A stretch of DNA of 64,000 bases from an uncultured Flavobacteriales bacterium (GCA_913020435.1 CAJVZZ010000003.1:1-64000); one strand, 5' to 3'. Counted from the first letter of the stretch, positions 25,784-36,273 are shown. Numbers and translations are program-made. Notes: generated by a model from the letters alone, not told the origin.

Positions 25784-28210
25784 CTAAATCATTGCTCTTA
25801 GGCTGAAAATGAAATTTCTTCCTGGCGCTGAAATCCCACTTGAATAAGGTCGATAATGTTTATCTAGAATATTTTCTACACTGAAATTTGCACTGATATA
25901 TTGATTGAATTTATAAGAGGTTCTTAAATTTAATGTTGCCCATGCAGGTGTACCGTTAGATGTATAAAGATTTGATTTTGCTAATTCTTCTGGCGCTAAA
26001 TCGTCTTTATGTCTCCAAGTATTATAAAGGCAAAAGATTTCGGCATTTACTTTCTTATATCGATATCGTAGTCCAGTTTTTCCAAAAGCGGGAGGCACAT
26101 GACGCAGCGGGTTTTTCGTTTCTATTTCCTCCCCATCCATAATAGTAAATGTTTGAGTAATCCCTAAACGTTTGGAAATGTTAGCTGCTAAGTTTACGGT
26201 CACACCATAAATATGTGCAGAACCAGCGTTAGTAATTGATTGTACCTTGCTTAAAACTCCATCATATATAATTGAGTCTTTCCCGTTAAAGTCAGCATCT
26301 CGTCTTACCATAGCATTTACTAAATAGGTGTAAAAACCTACGACTTCAACCTTTCCTTGATCTTTTATTCTCCGTGCAATACTTAGATCTATGTCGTAGG
26401 TGAATTCGGGCTTTAAATCCTTATTTGGAACGACAACACTGCCAGGTTCACTATCAAATACCTTAGCTAAATCATCAATATTTGGAGCCCTAAAGCCGCT
26501 TGAAGTGTTTACTTTTCCTTGCCATATTTTGTTTGGATTATAAGTTAATCCAATAAAACTACCGTTCAATGCAGATGTTGATAGTCGGATATTATCAAAA
26601 GGAAATTTATAGAAGGTTGTATCCTCGAATTTAGATTCCATTTCTATATAAGTGTAACGTATACCTGAGCTTAACTTTACTTTTTTAGATAGCCTCCAGT
26701 CCCAAGTAAGGTAAGCGGCAGCATTTAACCAATAACTACCCCCATCCGGATAGCGCGAGGATGTTGGTGTTTCTGTGTTTTTTGAGATATCCGTTATTTT
26801 TCCTGTGGAGGAAATATCATTATAAACTCCTTCAAGCCCATAGAATAAGGAATGCTTGTTATTTATTTTTTTGTCGAAGTCGAAGTTTAAACTAAAAGCA
26901 TCAACTTCTTCAGAGCGTGACCTTAAATTGTTCGACTTATATTTTCTATCGCTCCTAGATTCTCTGAAATTTTGATAGCCTATTACAGTTCGAACTCTGT
27001 CCCACGCATCATTCTTAATTTCGAAGTTGGCCGTCAGATTAGTGTTAAACCATAATTGAGGACCATAATACCATTCAGCGTATCTGGGTTCACTTGCTAT
27101 TTCCTCTGTTAGTCTATCATATCGGGGGACATTTGAGGTATTGGCATATTGAACTGTGTAAGTTAAATTTATGTTCTGGCTAGGTTGATATCTTAGTTTA
27201 CCTGTCAGATTTAGCTGATTATAGCTTGATTGACGTTGAATGTTTTTATCTGAATTTTTTAAGAACGTATCTTGACTGTTAAGTTTAGTTTGATACCATT
27301 TTCGTTCTCCAAAACCTTCGTAGCCATTTTTCCTTACATTGCCTGCATGTAGGTCTCCGAAACGAGATGCTGTAATTCCAAATACAACCGCTAATTTTTC
27401 TCCACCAATATTAGTGTTTGCGTGGATCGTATTCTCATAATTAGGCATTGCGAAACGCACCATTGCTGATGAATTTGATACTATGGAATCTTTATTAAAT
27501 GAGAGATTTGGTTGAAATGTGTAAAAATTCATAACACCTCCAAGCGCATCGGAACCATACATCACTGAGCCAGGACCCATAATAACTTCTGTAAGCTCAA
27601 TCATATTCGGGTCAATAGAAATAACGTTTTGAAGGTTTCCTGAACGAAAAATAGCATTATTCATTCTTACACCATCTACAACTATAAGCACCCGGTTTGC
27701 TGAAAAACCCCTAATCATTGGGCTTCCACCTCCTAATTGACTTTTTTGTATAAATACTTCACCGCTCGCTCCTAAAAGGTCAGCGGAAGTTTGCGAGTTG
27801 TTGAATTGAATTTCAGACGATTTAATGGAAATTAAAGTATTTGGAACTTCATCTTTAGCTTGGACTCGTTTGTTCGCTATGACTACGAACTCGCCTAGAT
27901 CAACTGCACTTTCAGTAAGGTAAATGGTTTTATTTGTTGCTAATATTTGATCGTAGCTTATAATTCGCTGCACATAAGAAGAATGCTGAATTACAAGTGT
28001 GTCTCCTGAACTGAATAAGCTTAAATCTACCCGACCATATTTATTACTGACCGCAGAATGTTCGAATTTATGATCGATAAAAAAAACATCTTTTACCGCG
28101 TCTAGTCTATTAATATCAAATACAGAAGCAACTTGGGCTGAGCCCAGCGCACTGCATCCAATCAGAAATAAAAAGAAGCTGTATTTAAGGAATGAAATCG
28201 GTAGACTCAT
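25784..28210 (-). CDS. TonB-dependent outer-membrane receptor
   Basis: The protein of about 808 residues has a signal peptide, a short N-terminal domain (about 20-110), a plug domain with LGASGEVFIQKSQLGGGSP, MIRGFSANRVLIVVDGVRMN and MYGSDALGGVMNF, and a large 22-strand-type barrel ending with the signal NFIFSLRAMI. The plug motifs resemble the heme/hemoglobin and metal receptor group rather than SusC-type receptors, and no SusD partner is present. The start is the ATG at 28208-28210; an upstream TTG is less likely. It lies in tandem after lepA, with about 29 nt between them. The substrate is unknown. Confidence 0.9.
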   Translation of the reverse strand: MSLPISFLKYSFFLFLIGCSALGSAQVASVFDINRLDAVKDVFFIDHKFEHSAVSNKYGRVDLSLFSSGDTLVIQHSSYVQRIISYDQILATNKTIYLTESAVDLGEFVVIANKRVQAKDEVPNTLISIKSSEIQFNNSQTSADLLGASGEVFIQKSQLGGGSPMIRGFSANRVLIVVDGVRMNNAIFRSGNLQNVISIDPNMIELTEVIMGPGSVMYGSDALGGVMNFYTFQPNLSFNKDSIVSNSSAMVRFAMPNYENTIHANTNIGGEKLAVVFGITASRFGDLHAGNVRKNGYEGFGERKWYQTKLNSQDTFLKNSDKNIQRQSSYNQLNLTGKLRYQPSQNINLTYTVQYANTSNVPRYDRLTEEIASEPRYAEWYYGPQLWFNTNLTANFEIKNDAWDRVRTVIGYQNFRESRSDRKYKSNNLRSRSEEVDAFSLNFDFDKKINNKHSLFYGLEGVYNDISSTGKITDISKNTETPTSSRYPDGGSYWLNAAAYLTWDWRLSKKVKLSSGIRYTYIEMESKFEDTTFYKFPFDNIRLSTSALNGSFIGLTYNPNKIWQGKVNTSSGFRAPNIDDLAKVFDSEPGSVVVPNKDLKPEFTYDIDLSIARRIKDQGKVEVVGFYTYLVNAMVRRDADFNGKDSIIYDGVLSKVQSITNAGSAHIYGVTVNLAANISKRLGITQTFTIMDGEEIETKNPLRHVPPAFGKTGLRYRYKKVNAEIFCLYNTWRHKDDLAPEELAKSNLYTSNGTPAWATLNLRTSYKFNQYISANFSVENILDKHYRPYSSGISAPGRNFIFSLRAMI

Positions 28211-28239
28211 ATGATAAAACTGCAATACAAGTTTTATGC

Positions 28240-30030
28240 CTAATCATTAAGTTTTAGCACCGCTAAAAACGCTTCTTGCGGAACTTCTACATTTCCAACT
28301 TGACGCATTCTTTTCTTTCCTTTTTTCTGTTTTTCTAAAAGCTTTCTTTTTCGACTTATATCGCCGCCGTAACATTTTGCGGTAACATCTTTCCTAAGTG
28401 CTTTTACAGTTTCTCTTGATATAATTTTAGCTCCAATTGCAGCTTGAATAGCAATGTCAAATTGTTGCCTAGGAATGAGTTCTTTTAGCTTTTCACAGAT
28501 TTTTTTACCAAAATAATAGGCATTACTTTTATGGATTAACGCAGAAAGAGCATCAACTTGATCTCCATTAAGAAGAATATCCAGTTTGGATAAATCTGAC
28601 CTTTTGAATCCGATTGGTGCGTAATCGAAGGATGCATATCCTTTAGAAACGGATTTTAAACGATCGTAAAAGTCAAATACAATCTCAGCCAAAGGCATTT
28701 CAAAATTTATTTCGACTCGATTGGTCGTAAGATAAACTTGGTTTTTAAGAATACCACGTTTCTCTATACACAGACTCATAACGGGACCAATAAAATCAGA
28801 TTTTGTAATGATTTGGGCATTTATATATGGCTCTTCTACAAATTCTAGTTTCGATGGATCAGGAAGATCACTAGGGTTATGTACGTTTAATATCTCTCCC
28901 TTTTTATCAGTTGCGATGTAACTTACGTTGGGTACTGTAGTAATTACAGTCATGTTGAACTCTCTTTCCAGACGCTCTTGCACAATTTCCATGTGAAGCA
29001 TTCCTAAGAATCCGCAACGAAATCCAAAACCTAGTGCCATGGAGGATTCGGGCTCAAATGTGAGCGAAGCATCATTCAATTGGAGCTTGTCCATTGCATC
29101 ACGCATCTCTTCATATTCGTCTGTATCCACAGGATACATACCCGCAAAAACCATAGGCTTTACGTCTTCAAAACCTTGTACCATTTGTTCGCAAGGGTTT
29201 GCGATGTGGGTGATAGTATCGCCTACTTTTACTTCTTTAGCTTCTTTTATTCCAGATATTATATAACCAACATCACCTGTTTTAACGGAGTCTCTTTTTT
29301 CTTGTTTGAGTTTAAGAATTCCAATTTCATCCGCACTGTATTCTTTGCCTGTATTAAGGAACTTAACCTTATCACCTTTATTTATTTCACCGTCAAAAAC
29401 TCTGTAGTAAGCAATAATTCCTCTAAACGAATTATAAACTGAATCGAATATCATTGCTCTTAACGGAGCTTTAGGGTTGCCTTTTGGTGCTGGAATCCGA
29501 TCTATTACGGCTTCTAGGATAGATTCAACTCCAAAGCCAGTTTTACCTGATGCCGACAAGATATCTTCCCGATCACATCCAATTAGTTCTTCAATTTGAT
29601 CTTTAACCTCTTCAGGATTCGCACTCGGTAGATCCATTTTGTTTAGAACCGGAATAATCTCTAAGTCGTTACCTATAGCTAAATATAGGTTTGAAATAGT
29701 TTGAGCTTGAATTCCTTGTGTTGCATCAACAATAAGCAGCGCTCCATCACAAGCCGCAATTGATCTGCTCACTTCATAAGAAAAGTCAACATGACCTGGT
29801 GTGTCGATAAGATTTAGAATATACTGTTCTCCATCTTGTTCGTAATCCATTTGGATAGCGTGACTTTTAATGGTGATTCCGCGTTCACGCTCAATATCCA
29901 TATTGTCTAAAGTCTGCTCTTGTAGATCTCGGTCCGAAATGGTATTAGTTATTTGAAGCATACGATCGGCGAGTGTACTTTTTCCATGATCGATATGAGC
30001 AATTATGCAGAAATTTCGGATGTTTTTCAT
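28240..30030 (-). CDS. lepA: Elongation factor 4 (LepA)
   Basis: LepA is a translational GTPase that binds the ribosome like EF-G and affects initiation and stalled translation. The 596-residue protein has G1 AHIDHGKST at 11-19, the RERGITIKS switch I, DTPGHVDF (G3), NKMD (G4) and the LepA-specific C-terminal domain with [26 protein letters not shown]. Length and motifs are standard. It is read away from the metF pseudogene, and a receptor gene follows closely. Confidence 0.98.
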   Translation of the reverse strand: MKNIRNFCIIAHIDHGKSTLADRMLQITNTISDRDLQEQTLDNMDIERERGITIKSHAIQMDYEQDGEQYILNLIDTPGHVDFSYEVSRSIAACDGALLIVDATQGIQAQTISNLYLAIGNDLEIIPVLNKMDLPSANPEEVKDQIEELIGCDREDILSASGKTGFGVESILEAVIDRIPAPKGNPKAPLRAMIFDSVYNSFRGIIAYYRVFDGEINKGDKVKFLNTGKEYSADEIGILKLKQEKRDSVKTGDVGYIISGIKEAKEVKVGDTITHIANPCEQMVQGFEDVKPMVFAGMYPVDTDEYEEMRDAMDKLQLNDASLTFEPESSMALGFGFRCGFLGMLHMEIVQERLEREFNMTVITTVPNVSYIATDKKGEILNVHNPSDLPDPSKLEFVEEPYINAQIITKSDFIGPVMSLCIEKRGILKNQVYLTTNRVEINFEMPLAEIVFDFYDRLKSVSKGYASFDYAPIGFKRSDLSKLDILLNGDQVDALSALIHKSNAYYFGKKICEKLKELIPRQQFDIAIQAAIGAKIISRETVKALRKDVTAKCYGGDISRKRKLLEKQKKGKKRMRQVGNVEVPQEAFLAVLKLND

Positions 30031-30145
30031 TGAGATTTTGAGCTTTTTTTACCGTACGCGAAATTAAGGCATCCTGAAGATTATTTATACTTAATTTCAA
30101 AGGCTAAAATCAACAATTTCTGAAGAATTTGGAGTTTATATTTAA

Positions 30146-30985
30146 TCCTTCATTGATTTTAATCCGAGCTTTAAATATGCGAGTTACCACAGGGAAGAAT
30201 ATGTTTATAATAAGCAAACGAATGGATTATTAAAAAGAACTGCGACTCGAAAGCGCCCTAGTGCAGTAGGGATTTATCCTGCGATAAACAATAAGTATAA
30301 AGTTGAAGCTGTTCCTCATTTAATTTGCGTTGGATTCAGTAAGGTCCAAACATAGTTTACTCTTATTGACTTGTATTTTTGTGGTAATCAATAATGATCT
30401 AGCTCTTCGGGGTGATACTATAAAGTTGGGTTAAGTTTCACACAAGATAATGGAGGACACTTGTATGGTAAGAATTTAGTTATTCAAATTGTGGCTATGA
30501 ATAATGGAAATTACATTAGCGATGAGTTAGTAAATACTGAGTCAACGGATTTCTGTATTGGAATAGCTGGATATCCGGAATAGCTCTATGAATCGATGAG
30601 TCGGAAAACAGACCTGAAATATCTGAAAGAAAATGCTAAAACTCATTATAAGGTTATTCAGATATTTTTCGACAATGAGAAACTTTTTGATTTTATAGCA
30701 AAATACAGAGAGATAGATATTAAAATTAAAATTATTCCCGAGTTGAAACCATTTACCAAAGAGCGGCATATTTCTTTTATTCCCAAAACATTTAACATAG
30801 ACTTTACTGAAGCTTTGGCTAGTGAGTTTGAAAAATGCGAGGTTGATTATGCTACAAGTTCTTTTTGGGTTAAATGGTGTACTCAGCAATCCAAGGAACT
30901 AAAAGCTACTGGCACCCTTTCGCTCCACTATTACACAATGAGAGTATCCAATATAGTCAAGGATATCATTTCTGCAATATATTAA
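30146..30985 (+). pseudogene. metF: Decayed metF (methylenetetrahydrofolate reductase)
   Basis: Three frames together rebuild most of a Bacteroidota-type MetF. From 30146 one reads FIDFNPSF, YHREEYVYNKQTNGLLKRT, RKRPSAVGIYPAINNKYKVE and AVPHLICVGFSK, then a TAG. A shifted frame gives NDLALRGDTIK, matching the folate-enzyme motif LALRGD. After another shift come QDNGGHLYGKNLVIQIVAMN, TDFCIGIAGYPE, a TAG, and then an open frame with KTDLKYLKENAK, IQIFFDN, IIPELKPFTK, QQSKELKATG and TLSLHYYTMR ending in TAA at 30983-30985. At least three stops and two frameshifts, plus small deletions, make a working enzyme impossible. The N-terminal part before FIDFNPSF is not recognised. Confidence 0.88.
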
Positions 30986-31776
30986 ATCAGTTTGACTTCT
31001 TTTAGTTTTACAGCTTGACCAAAGAAAAAGCGTGTGCTTCGTTCAAATGAATCTGTTTTGTCTGAAACATAAAACTCGTCAAGTTTTTCCTGCCGATCTG
31101 CCAGCTTATCTATCAACGTAAGTTGTTTTTTTAGCTCCAAAGCAATCCACGTATTAGAGTTTAAAACAGTAACTGAATTTTCGTAAATCCTGTCGATTTC
31201 ATTATGAATCATCGGATAATGAGTACAGCCTAATAGCAGCGCTTTTATTCCTTCTAGAACAGGATTATTTAAGTATTCCTCAATAATGGTCGAACTAATT
31301 TTATTGTTGATAAATCCCTCTTCAATCATAGGAGCCAACAGCGGTGTAGAAAGTGCCTTAACCTGACAATGTTCTTTTAATTTGTCTTGGTAAACATTGC
31401 TATTTATAGTTGCTTTGGTTCCAATAACACCTACAGTATTATTCTTAAAATTGCTTTTGACGTAATCGGTTAAAGGATCAATTACATTTAATAGGATGGT
31501 CTCATTATCTAATGTATCACGGACAACATCTAGTGCTACGCTTGAGGCAGAGTTACAGGCTACTAGAACTGCTTTACAGTTTTTTGATTTCAAAAAAGCA
31601 CTTATTTCTGTTGCGTAACGGCAAATCGAACTCGCTGATTTTTCGCCATAGGGCAAGTGTAGGGTATCTCCAAAGTATATGATTTGTTCATTTGGAAGAA
31701 GATCTTTTACTGCTTTCGCAACTGTAAGGCCTCCAATTCCTGAGTCAAATATTCCAATGGGTGCTGAAGCTGACAT
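30982..31776 (-). CDS. murI: Glutamate racemase MurI
   Basis: MurI interconverts L- and D-glutamate, supplying D-Glu for MurD. The protein of about 264 residues has the N-terminal FDSGIGGLTV with the acidic residue at D11, the first catalytic cysteine in ACNSASS (C74) and the second in LLGCTHYPM (C184). I chose the ATG at 31774-31776; a longer reading from a TTG at 31797 would begin inside a terminator-like hairpin and adds residues unlike the family. Its stop overlaps the last codon of the metF pseudogene by four bases. It follows the two ompH genes on the same strand. Confidence 0.95.
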   Translation of the reverse strand: MSASAPIGIFDSGIGGLTVAKAVKDLLPNEQIIYFGDTLHLPYGEKSASSICRYATEISAFLKSKNCKAVLVACNSASSVALDVVRDTLDNETILLNVIDPLTDYVKSNFKNNTVGVIGTKATINSNVYQDKLKEHCQVKALSTPLLAPMIEEGFINNKISSTIIEEYLNNPVLEGIKALLLGCTHYPMIHNEIDRIYENSVTVLNSNTWIALELKKQLTLIDKLADRQEKLDEFYVSDKTDSFERSTRFFFGQAVKLKEVKLI

Positions 31777-31814
31777 TAAAAAAAATCCCGCTATCAAATA
31801 AATGAAGCGGGATT
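31774..31814 (-). terminator. Hairpin plus T run between ompH and murI
   Basis: On the minus strand AATCCCGCT (plus positions 31806-31814) pairs with AGCGGGATT (31784-31792) in a perfect nine-base stem with a 13-base loop. It is followed directly by a run of Ts that reaches the murI ATG. The hairpin starts four bases after the ompH stop codon. It has the form of a rho-independent terminator, yet murI begins immediately after it, so it may act as a partial terminator or attenuator, or stabilise the upstream mRNA end. Confidence 0.75.
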
Positions 31815-31818
31815 AAGT

Positions 31819-32340
31819 TTATTGAGTTAGGCCCAATTTCGTTTTAACTAACGGAAGTACATCATCTCCTTCAGGATAATGAATAAGAGCTCCTATACTG
31901 GTATCAAATACGTAAGAATAATTATTCTCCTTAGCTACGTCTGTAATTGCTTTTTTTGCTTTTGCAATTAAAGGCTCCATTAGAGTAGTTTCCTTTTTTT
32001 GTAATGATTGTTGTGCTTTTTGTTGAAAGTCTTGAATTCTTTTCTGAAGTTCTAAAATTTCTTCTTCTTTAGATGCACGAACTACTTCATTCATTACGCT
32101 TACATTAGCTTGGTAATCAGTATATTTTTTCTCGTATTCAGCGCTCATTTTGGTTAGCTGCAATTCTAGTTCTTGAGCAAATATTTTTAGCTGGGCCTCT
32201 GCTGAATCCCGTTCTGGCATAATCGTCAACAAATCATTCGAGTTAATATGCCCGAATTTTAAAGATTTCTGCGCGTTAGAGGTGAATGAAAAGGCTACTA
32301 ATAGAACGCCTGTCAATACTGTTTTGTATATATTTCTCAT
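31819..32340 (-). CDS. OmpH/Skp-family periplasmic chaperone (copy 2)
   Basis: The 173-residue protein has a signal peptide (about 1-23, SNAQ) and the Skp/OmpH pattern: a short beta start (KFGHINSNDLLTIMPE), two long charged helices (residues about 50-120) that form the tentacle coiled coil, and a C-terminal segment (NNYSYVFDTSIGALIHY). Skp-type chaperones guide unfolded outer-membrane proteins to BamA, encoded two genes upstream. It is the second of two tandem ompH genes, 34 nt after the first. Confidence 0.92.
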   Translation of the reverse strand: MRNIYKTVLTGVLLVAFSFTSNAQKSLKFGHINSNDLLTIMPERDSAEAQLKIFAQELELQLTKMSAEYEKKYTDYQANVSVMNEVVRASKEEEILELQKRIQDFQQKAQQSLQKKETTLMEPLIAKAKKAITDVAKENNYSYVFDTSIGALIHYPEGDDVLPLVKTKLGLTQ

Positions 32341-32374
32341 TGTAAAAAGTTTTATTTGTGCGAATTTAAGTTTA

Positions 32375-32890
32375 TCATTTAGAATAGCCTAGCTTTTTAA
32401 TTACCAAGTCTGTTTTGTCATACCTCGATTGAGAGTAAAGAATATTTGAATTACTGGCAAGGTCCATGATTACTGCGTAATTATTTTTAGTAGCCATATC
32501 TTGCAACTCTTCGTATATTTTATCTTGTAAAGGTTTAATCAGTTTCTGTCTTGTTTTGAAGAGTTCACCGGAAACTCCAAATTTATCTTTTTGGAATTTT
32601 TGAAGTTCCTTTTCTTTAATTGTTATCCCTTTTTCTCTTTTTTGTCTCAATTCTTCCGTTAAAAGAATTTTCTCTGCTTTGTATTCTTTATATAATCTGT
32701 CTATTTCAGAGTATTTCTGCTCTATAGTTTCTTGCCATTTTTTTGAAAGCTTATCTAACTCTTCTTGTGCTTCGGTATATTCCGGCATACTTTCAAGAAT
32801 AAGTTCAGTGTTGACGTAGGCAAATTTCTGGCCAAAGCTGTAACCTGTTATTAGTAAGGATATTGACATTAAAACGAATAGTCTTTTCAT
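32375..32890 (-). CDS. OmpH/Skp-family periplasmic chaperone (copy 1)
   Basis: The 171-residue protein has a signal peptide (about 1-20, YSFGQ), then KFAYVNTELILESMPEYTEA, a typical OmpH opening, a long Lys/Glu-rich coiled-coil region (about 45-125), and a conserved C-terminal NNYAVIMDLASNSNILY strand. It lies 12 nt after bamA, so the chaperone and the assembly pore share a transcript. It differs clearly from the downstream copy in the helices, suggesting division of labour or hetero-oligomers, which is inference. Confidence 0.92.
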   Translation of the reverse strand: MKRLFVLMSISLLITGYSFGQKFAYVNTELILESMPEYTEAQEELDKLSKKWQETIEQKYSEIDRLYKEYKAEKILLTEELRQKREKGITIKEKELQKFQKDKFGVSGELFKTRQKLIKPLQDKIYEELQDMATKNNYAVIMDLASNSNILYSQSRYDKTDLVIKKLGYSK

Positions 32891-32902
32891 AGCTATAAAT
32901 TT

Positions 32903-35533
32903 TTAAAGCTGTCCTAAATTAGCGCCAATGGTAAAATGTATTTGCGATTGCTGCATTCCAGGTCTTGAGCTTATATCATCTAAACGATAACCCCAATCTA
33001 AACCAAGTAGGCCGAACATTGGCAAGAAAATTCGAACTCCAACACCTGCAGATTTATTGACATTAAAAGGCTGGAAATTGCTAAAATCATTCCATGTATT
33101 CCCAGCTTCAGCAAAGGCTAGCATGTAAATAGTTGCGCTTGGATTAAGAGAAAGTGGATATCGTAATTCAGCTGTATATTTTGCAATTGACGTTCCTCCA
33201 GTTAATGGAGATACGGACCCATCATCATATCCACGAAGTGCAATAATTTCTCGACCATCCAATTGAAAGCCAGTAAGACCAGATCCTCCTAGATAGAAAC
33301 GCTCGAAAGGAGCAGATCCGATGTCATTGTTGAAAAAACCAAGGAAACCATAACCGGCTTTAGCTTTGAATACCAAATTTTGAACGATTGGAGTGTACCA
33401 ATCCACTGTAATCTTCCATTTATAATATTCAATCCACTTGTATTTGTCTTGGGGTTGCAATAAGGCATAATCTTTTCCATTCATTTTTGAGTAAGGAGGT
33501 GTTACTTGAAGGCTAGCCTTAATGTCTGAGCCCAATTTTGGATATATAATTTGATCTAATGAGTTACGGTTTAATGAAACCCTATAGAAGAAGTTGTTTG
33601 CGTAACCATTGTCGAAAATAAAAGCTTGCCAATCTTGCATTTCATATGCTTGGAAAGCAAGTTCGTGTCTTAAAACAAAATAATCATCAGGCCATTTTAG
33701 TTGTTTACCTAGTCCAATTGAGGCCCCAGTAATTTTAATGTGCCTTCTGGCTGGGTTACTAACTTTTTGTCCATCAACCTCTATTTTTGCAGCTTCTCCA
33801 TTGGTTTGGGCGCTATGAAATCCTGAAACACTGAAAGAAATAGGCTTTTTACCACCTAGCCAAGGTTCAGTGAAGGATGCGTTTATGCTACTAAACCAAC
33901 GTCCACTAGTTTGAGCTCTAAGACTTAATGCCTGACCATCACCAGCTGGTAATGGTCTCCATTCACTCAAATTAAATAAGTTTTTTAATGAGAAGTTGGT
34001 AAATACAATTCCAGCTGTTCCTACAATTCTTCCAGCGCCAAAACCACCTGATAATTCAATTTGATCAGAAGGCTTTTCTGCGACTGTATAAGAAATATCT
34101 ACTGTCCCATTTTCAGGGTCAGGCATGGGGTTTACATTCATGGCTTGTGGGTCAAAATATCCCAAAACGGAAAGTTCCCTTTGTGATCTAATGATATCTG
34201 AGCGACTAAATAGAGAACCAGGATAGGTTCTTAATTCCCTATAAATTACATGGTCATTTGTCTTGTCATTTCCAGAGACCGTTACTTTGTTTATAGTAGC
34301 TTGTTGACCTTCGTAAATTCTAATTTCTAAGTCAACTGAATCATTGTCTACATAAACTTCAACTGGTGTAACTTGAAAAAATAAATATCCATCATCCATA
34401 TATAGAGAGGATACATCCTTGCCATTAGGATCCATATACAATCGTTGATCAAGTACATCGGGATTATAGATGTCACCTTTAGTAATTGCTAGTATGTTTT
34501 CAAGCAAAGAGGTTGGAAATTTTGTGTTCCCTACAAATTTGATGTTTCTGAAATAGTATAGTGGACCCTCTTCAATCTTTATCCTAATAGAGACTGTTTT
34601 TTCATCATTCTTTATGATTGTATCGCTTATAATTTTTGCATCACGGTAACCTTTTGATTTGTATTTATCTATAATTAATTTGCGATCGTCTTGATAGTTT
34701 TTCAGTATGAACTTGGCATTTTTAAAAATATTTAGGTGTATGTTTTCACTGGCATACTCCCACATTACTTTACCCGCATGCAGAGAATCCTCAAATGGCA
34801 TTGAAGCCTTAGTGGTTTGAATAATGAGTTTATCAAACTCGTAAAAAGGATAAAACGCACTTTTTTCACGAGTCTCTTTCATCGCCTTCTTAATACGATA
34901 TGAAGTCAATGATTGATTATCTTCAATAATAATTTCTTGAACTTTAACTTTATTGAATGTTTTGATTTTAATGTCGAAATAAACATGATCTGGATATTCT
35001 TTATCCTCTACCTCTTCAATGTTAACTTTTGTATTCAAGAATCCTTTTTCGGTAAAGTATCTGCGAATAATTTTCTGAGTGTTGAGCAAAAGCCCCTGAG
35101 TAACAATTTTCTCTTTATACAACTCTATTTCATCTCTCAGGTCGTTTGCTTCAGTTTTTTTAATTCCGCTAAATTTAAATCTAGACAGTCGAGGCTGCTC
35201 TGTTACTGCGATTTCTAGGAATATAAAATCACCTTGGATTTTTGTGTAACGAACTTTGACATCTTCAAACAGACCTTGCTTCCAAAGTTTCTTTATTGAC
35301 TTTGAGATTTGCTCCCCAGGAACTGTAATTTTTTTTCCGATTTTGAGCCCAGATAAAAGTATCAAAGCATTAGGGTCGAGTTTTTGAGTCCCGATGATTT
35401 CAATCCCTCCAATTCTATATTCTTTAGGTTTAGTGTAGTCAATTTTACTGCCCGCACCAATTATTTGTTGGCCAAAACCTTCATTAAAAAGGCTGAAAAA
35501 TGCGATAAAAGTGAGGAGTAAAATTCTTGACAT
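32903..35533 (-). CDS. bamA: Outer-membrane assembly factor BamA
   Basis: BamA is the Omp85 pore that inserts beta-barrel proteins into the outer membrane. The 876-residue protein has a signal peptide (about 1-21), a series of POTRA domains (about 35-480; for example EYRIGGIEIIGTQKLD and LEIRIYEGQQATINKVTVSG) and a C-terminal 16-strand barrel with FGAGRIVGTAGIVFTNFSL and the conserved late strands ending in QIHFTIGANLGQL. It starts five nt after uppS and is followed by two ompH genes, the standard Bacteroidota arrangement. Confidence 0.95.
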   Translation of the reverse strand: MSRILLLTFIAFFSLFNEGFGQQIIGAGSKIDYTKPKEYRIGGIEIIGTQKLDPNALILLSGLKIGKKITVPGEQISKSIKKLWKQGLFEDVKVRYTKIQGDFIFLEIAVTEQPRLSRFKFSGIKKTEANDLRDEIELYKEKIVTQGLLLNTQKIIRRYFTEKGFLNTKVNIEEVEDKEYPDHVYFDIKIKTFNKVKVQEIIIEDNQSLTSYRIKKAMKETREKSAFYPFYEFDKLIIQTTKASMPFEDSLHAGKVMWEYASENIHLNIFKNAKFILKNYQDDRKLIIDKYKSKGYRDAKIISDTIIKNDEKTVSIRIKIEEGPLYYFRNIKFVGNTKFPTSLLENILAITKGDIYNPDVLDQRLYMDPNGKDVSSLYMDDGYLFFQVTPVEVYVDNDSVDLEIRIYEGQQATINKVTVSGNDKTNDHVIYRELRTYPGSLFSRSDIIRSQRELSVLGYFDPQAMNVNPMPDPENGTVDISYTVAEKPSDQIELSGGFGAGRIVGTAGIVFTNFSLKNLFNLSEWRPLPAGDGQALSLRAQTSGRWFSSINASFTEPWLGGKKPISFSVSGFHSAQTNGEAAKIEVDGQKVSNPARRHIKITGASIGLGKQLKWPDDYFVLRHELAFQAYEMQDWQAFIFDNGYANNFFYRVSLNRNSLDQIIYPKLGSDIKASLQVTPPYSKMNGKDYALLQPQDKYKWIEYYKWKITVDWYTPIVQNLVFKAKAGYGFLGFFNNDIGSAPFERFYLGGSGLTGFQLDGREIIALRGYDDGSVSPLTGGTSIAKYTAELRYPLSLNPSATIYMLAFAEAGNTWNDFSNFQPFNVNKSAGVGVRIFLPMFGLLGLDWGYRLDDISSRPGMQQSQIHFTIGANLGQL

Positions 35534-35538
35534 TAATC

Positions 35539-36273
35539 CTAAAGTTGTTCGCTAGTTTTTCCAAATCTGCGTTCGCGATTTTGGTAATCATAAATGGCCT
35601 GTTTCAGGTCTTGTCTATTAAAATCAGGCCATTTCTTTTCTAAAAAACAAAATTCGCTATAAGCTGCTTGCCAAAGCAAAAAGTTGCTAATCCTTTGTTC
35701 ACCACTTGTTCTGATTATTAATTCAGGGTCAGGGATGCCTGCAGTAGTTAAATAACTTTCGAACATAGCCGCATCAAACTGATTTTCGTCAATTTTATTT
35801 TGTTTTGCGTCAACAATTATGTTTTTTATCGCTTGTACAATTTCCCAGCGACTGGAATAACTCAAAGCAAGAATCAAATTCATGCGAGTATTGTTTTTTG
35901 TCGCTTCAACTGTTTTCTGTAACGATTTCTGACAGCTTTTAGGTAAATCGCTTTGGTTACCTATTGTAAGCAAACGAATATTGTTCTTAGTTAATGTTTC
36001 AAGTTCCTTTGTCAGGGAGGAAACGAGTAATTCCATTAAAGCTTTGACTTCAAGTCTCGGCCTACGCCAGTTTTCGGTGCTAAAAGCATAAAGGGTAATG
36101 TTTTTAACTCCTATTTCAGCACCTCCTTCTGTAGCCTCGCGAACCGCTTTAATAGCGCTTTTATGGCCGAAAATCCTTGGTTTTCCATGACCTTTCGCCC
36201 AACGGCCATTACCATCCATAATGATGGCAATATGTTGGGGAATATTGTCTTTATTTAATTCAGGACTTTCCAT
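35539..36273 (-). CDS. uppS: Isoprenyl transferase UppS
   Basis: UppS condenses isopentenyl diphosphate onto farnesyl diphosphate to make undecaprenyl diphosphate, the lipid carrier for peptidoglycan. The 244-residue protein has IIMDGNGRWAKGHG with catalytic Asp20, ALSYSSRWEIVQAI, and the C-terminal PDPELIIRTSGEQRISNFLLWQ and FCFLEKKWPDF motifs. An exact -7 box at 36310-36317 and a 49-nt gap after the DUF6089 gene suggest its own promoter as well as read-through. Confidence 0.96.
   Translation of the reverse strand: MESPELNKDNIPQHIAIIMDGNGRWAKGHGKPRIFGHKSAIKAVREATEGGAEIGVKNITLYAFSTENWRRPRLEVKALMELLVSSLTKELETLTKNNIRLLTIGNQSDLPKSCQKSLQKTVEATKNNTRMNLILALSYSSRWEIVQAIKNIIVDAKQNKIDENQFDAAMFESYLTTAGIPDPELIIRTSGEQRISNFLLWQAAYSEFCFLEKKWPDFNRQDLKQAIYDYQNRERRFGKTSEQL

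Noticed and set aside
30542..30889. A 115-codon open frame on the minus strand inside the metF remnant.
   Set aside because: It is antisense to recognisable MetF sequence and its own translation resembles nothing.
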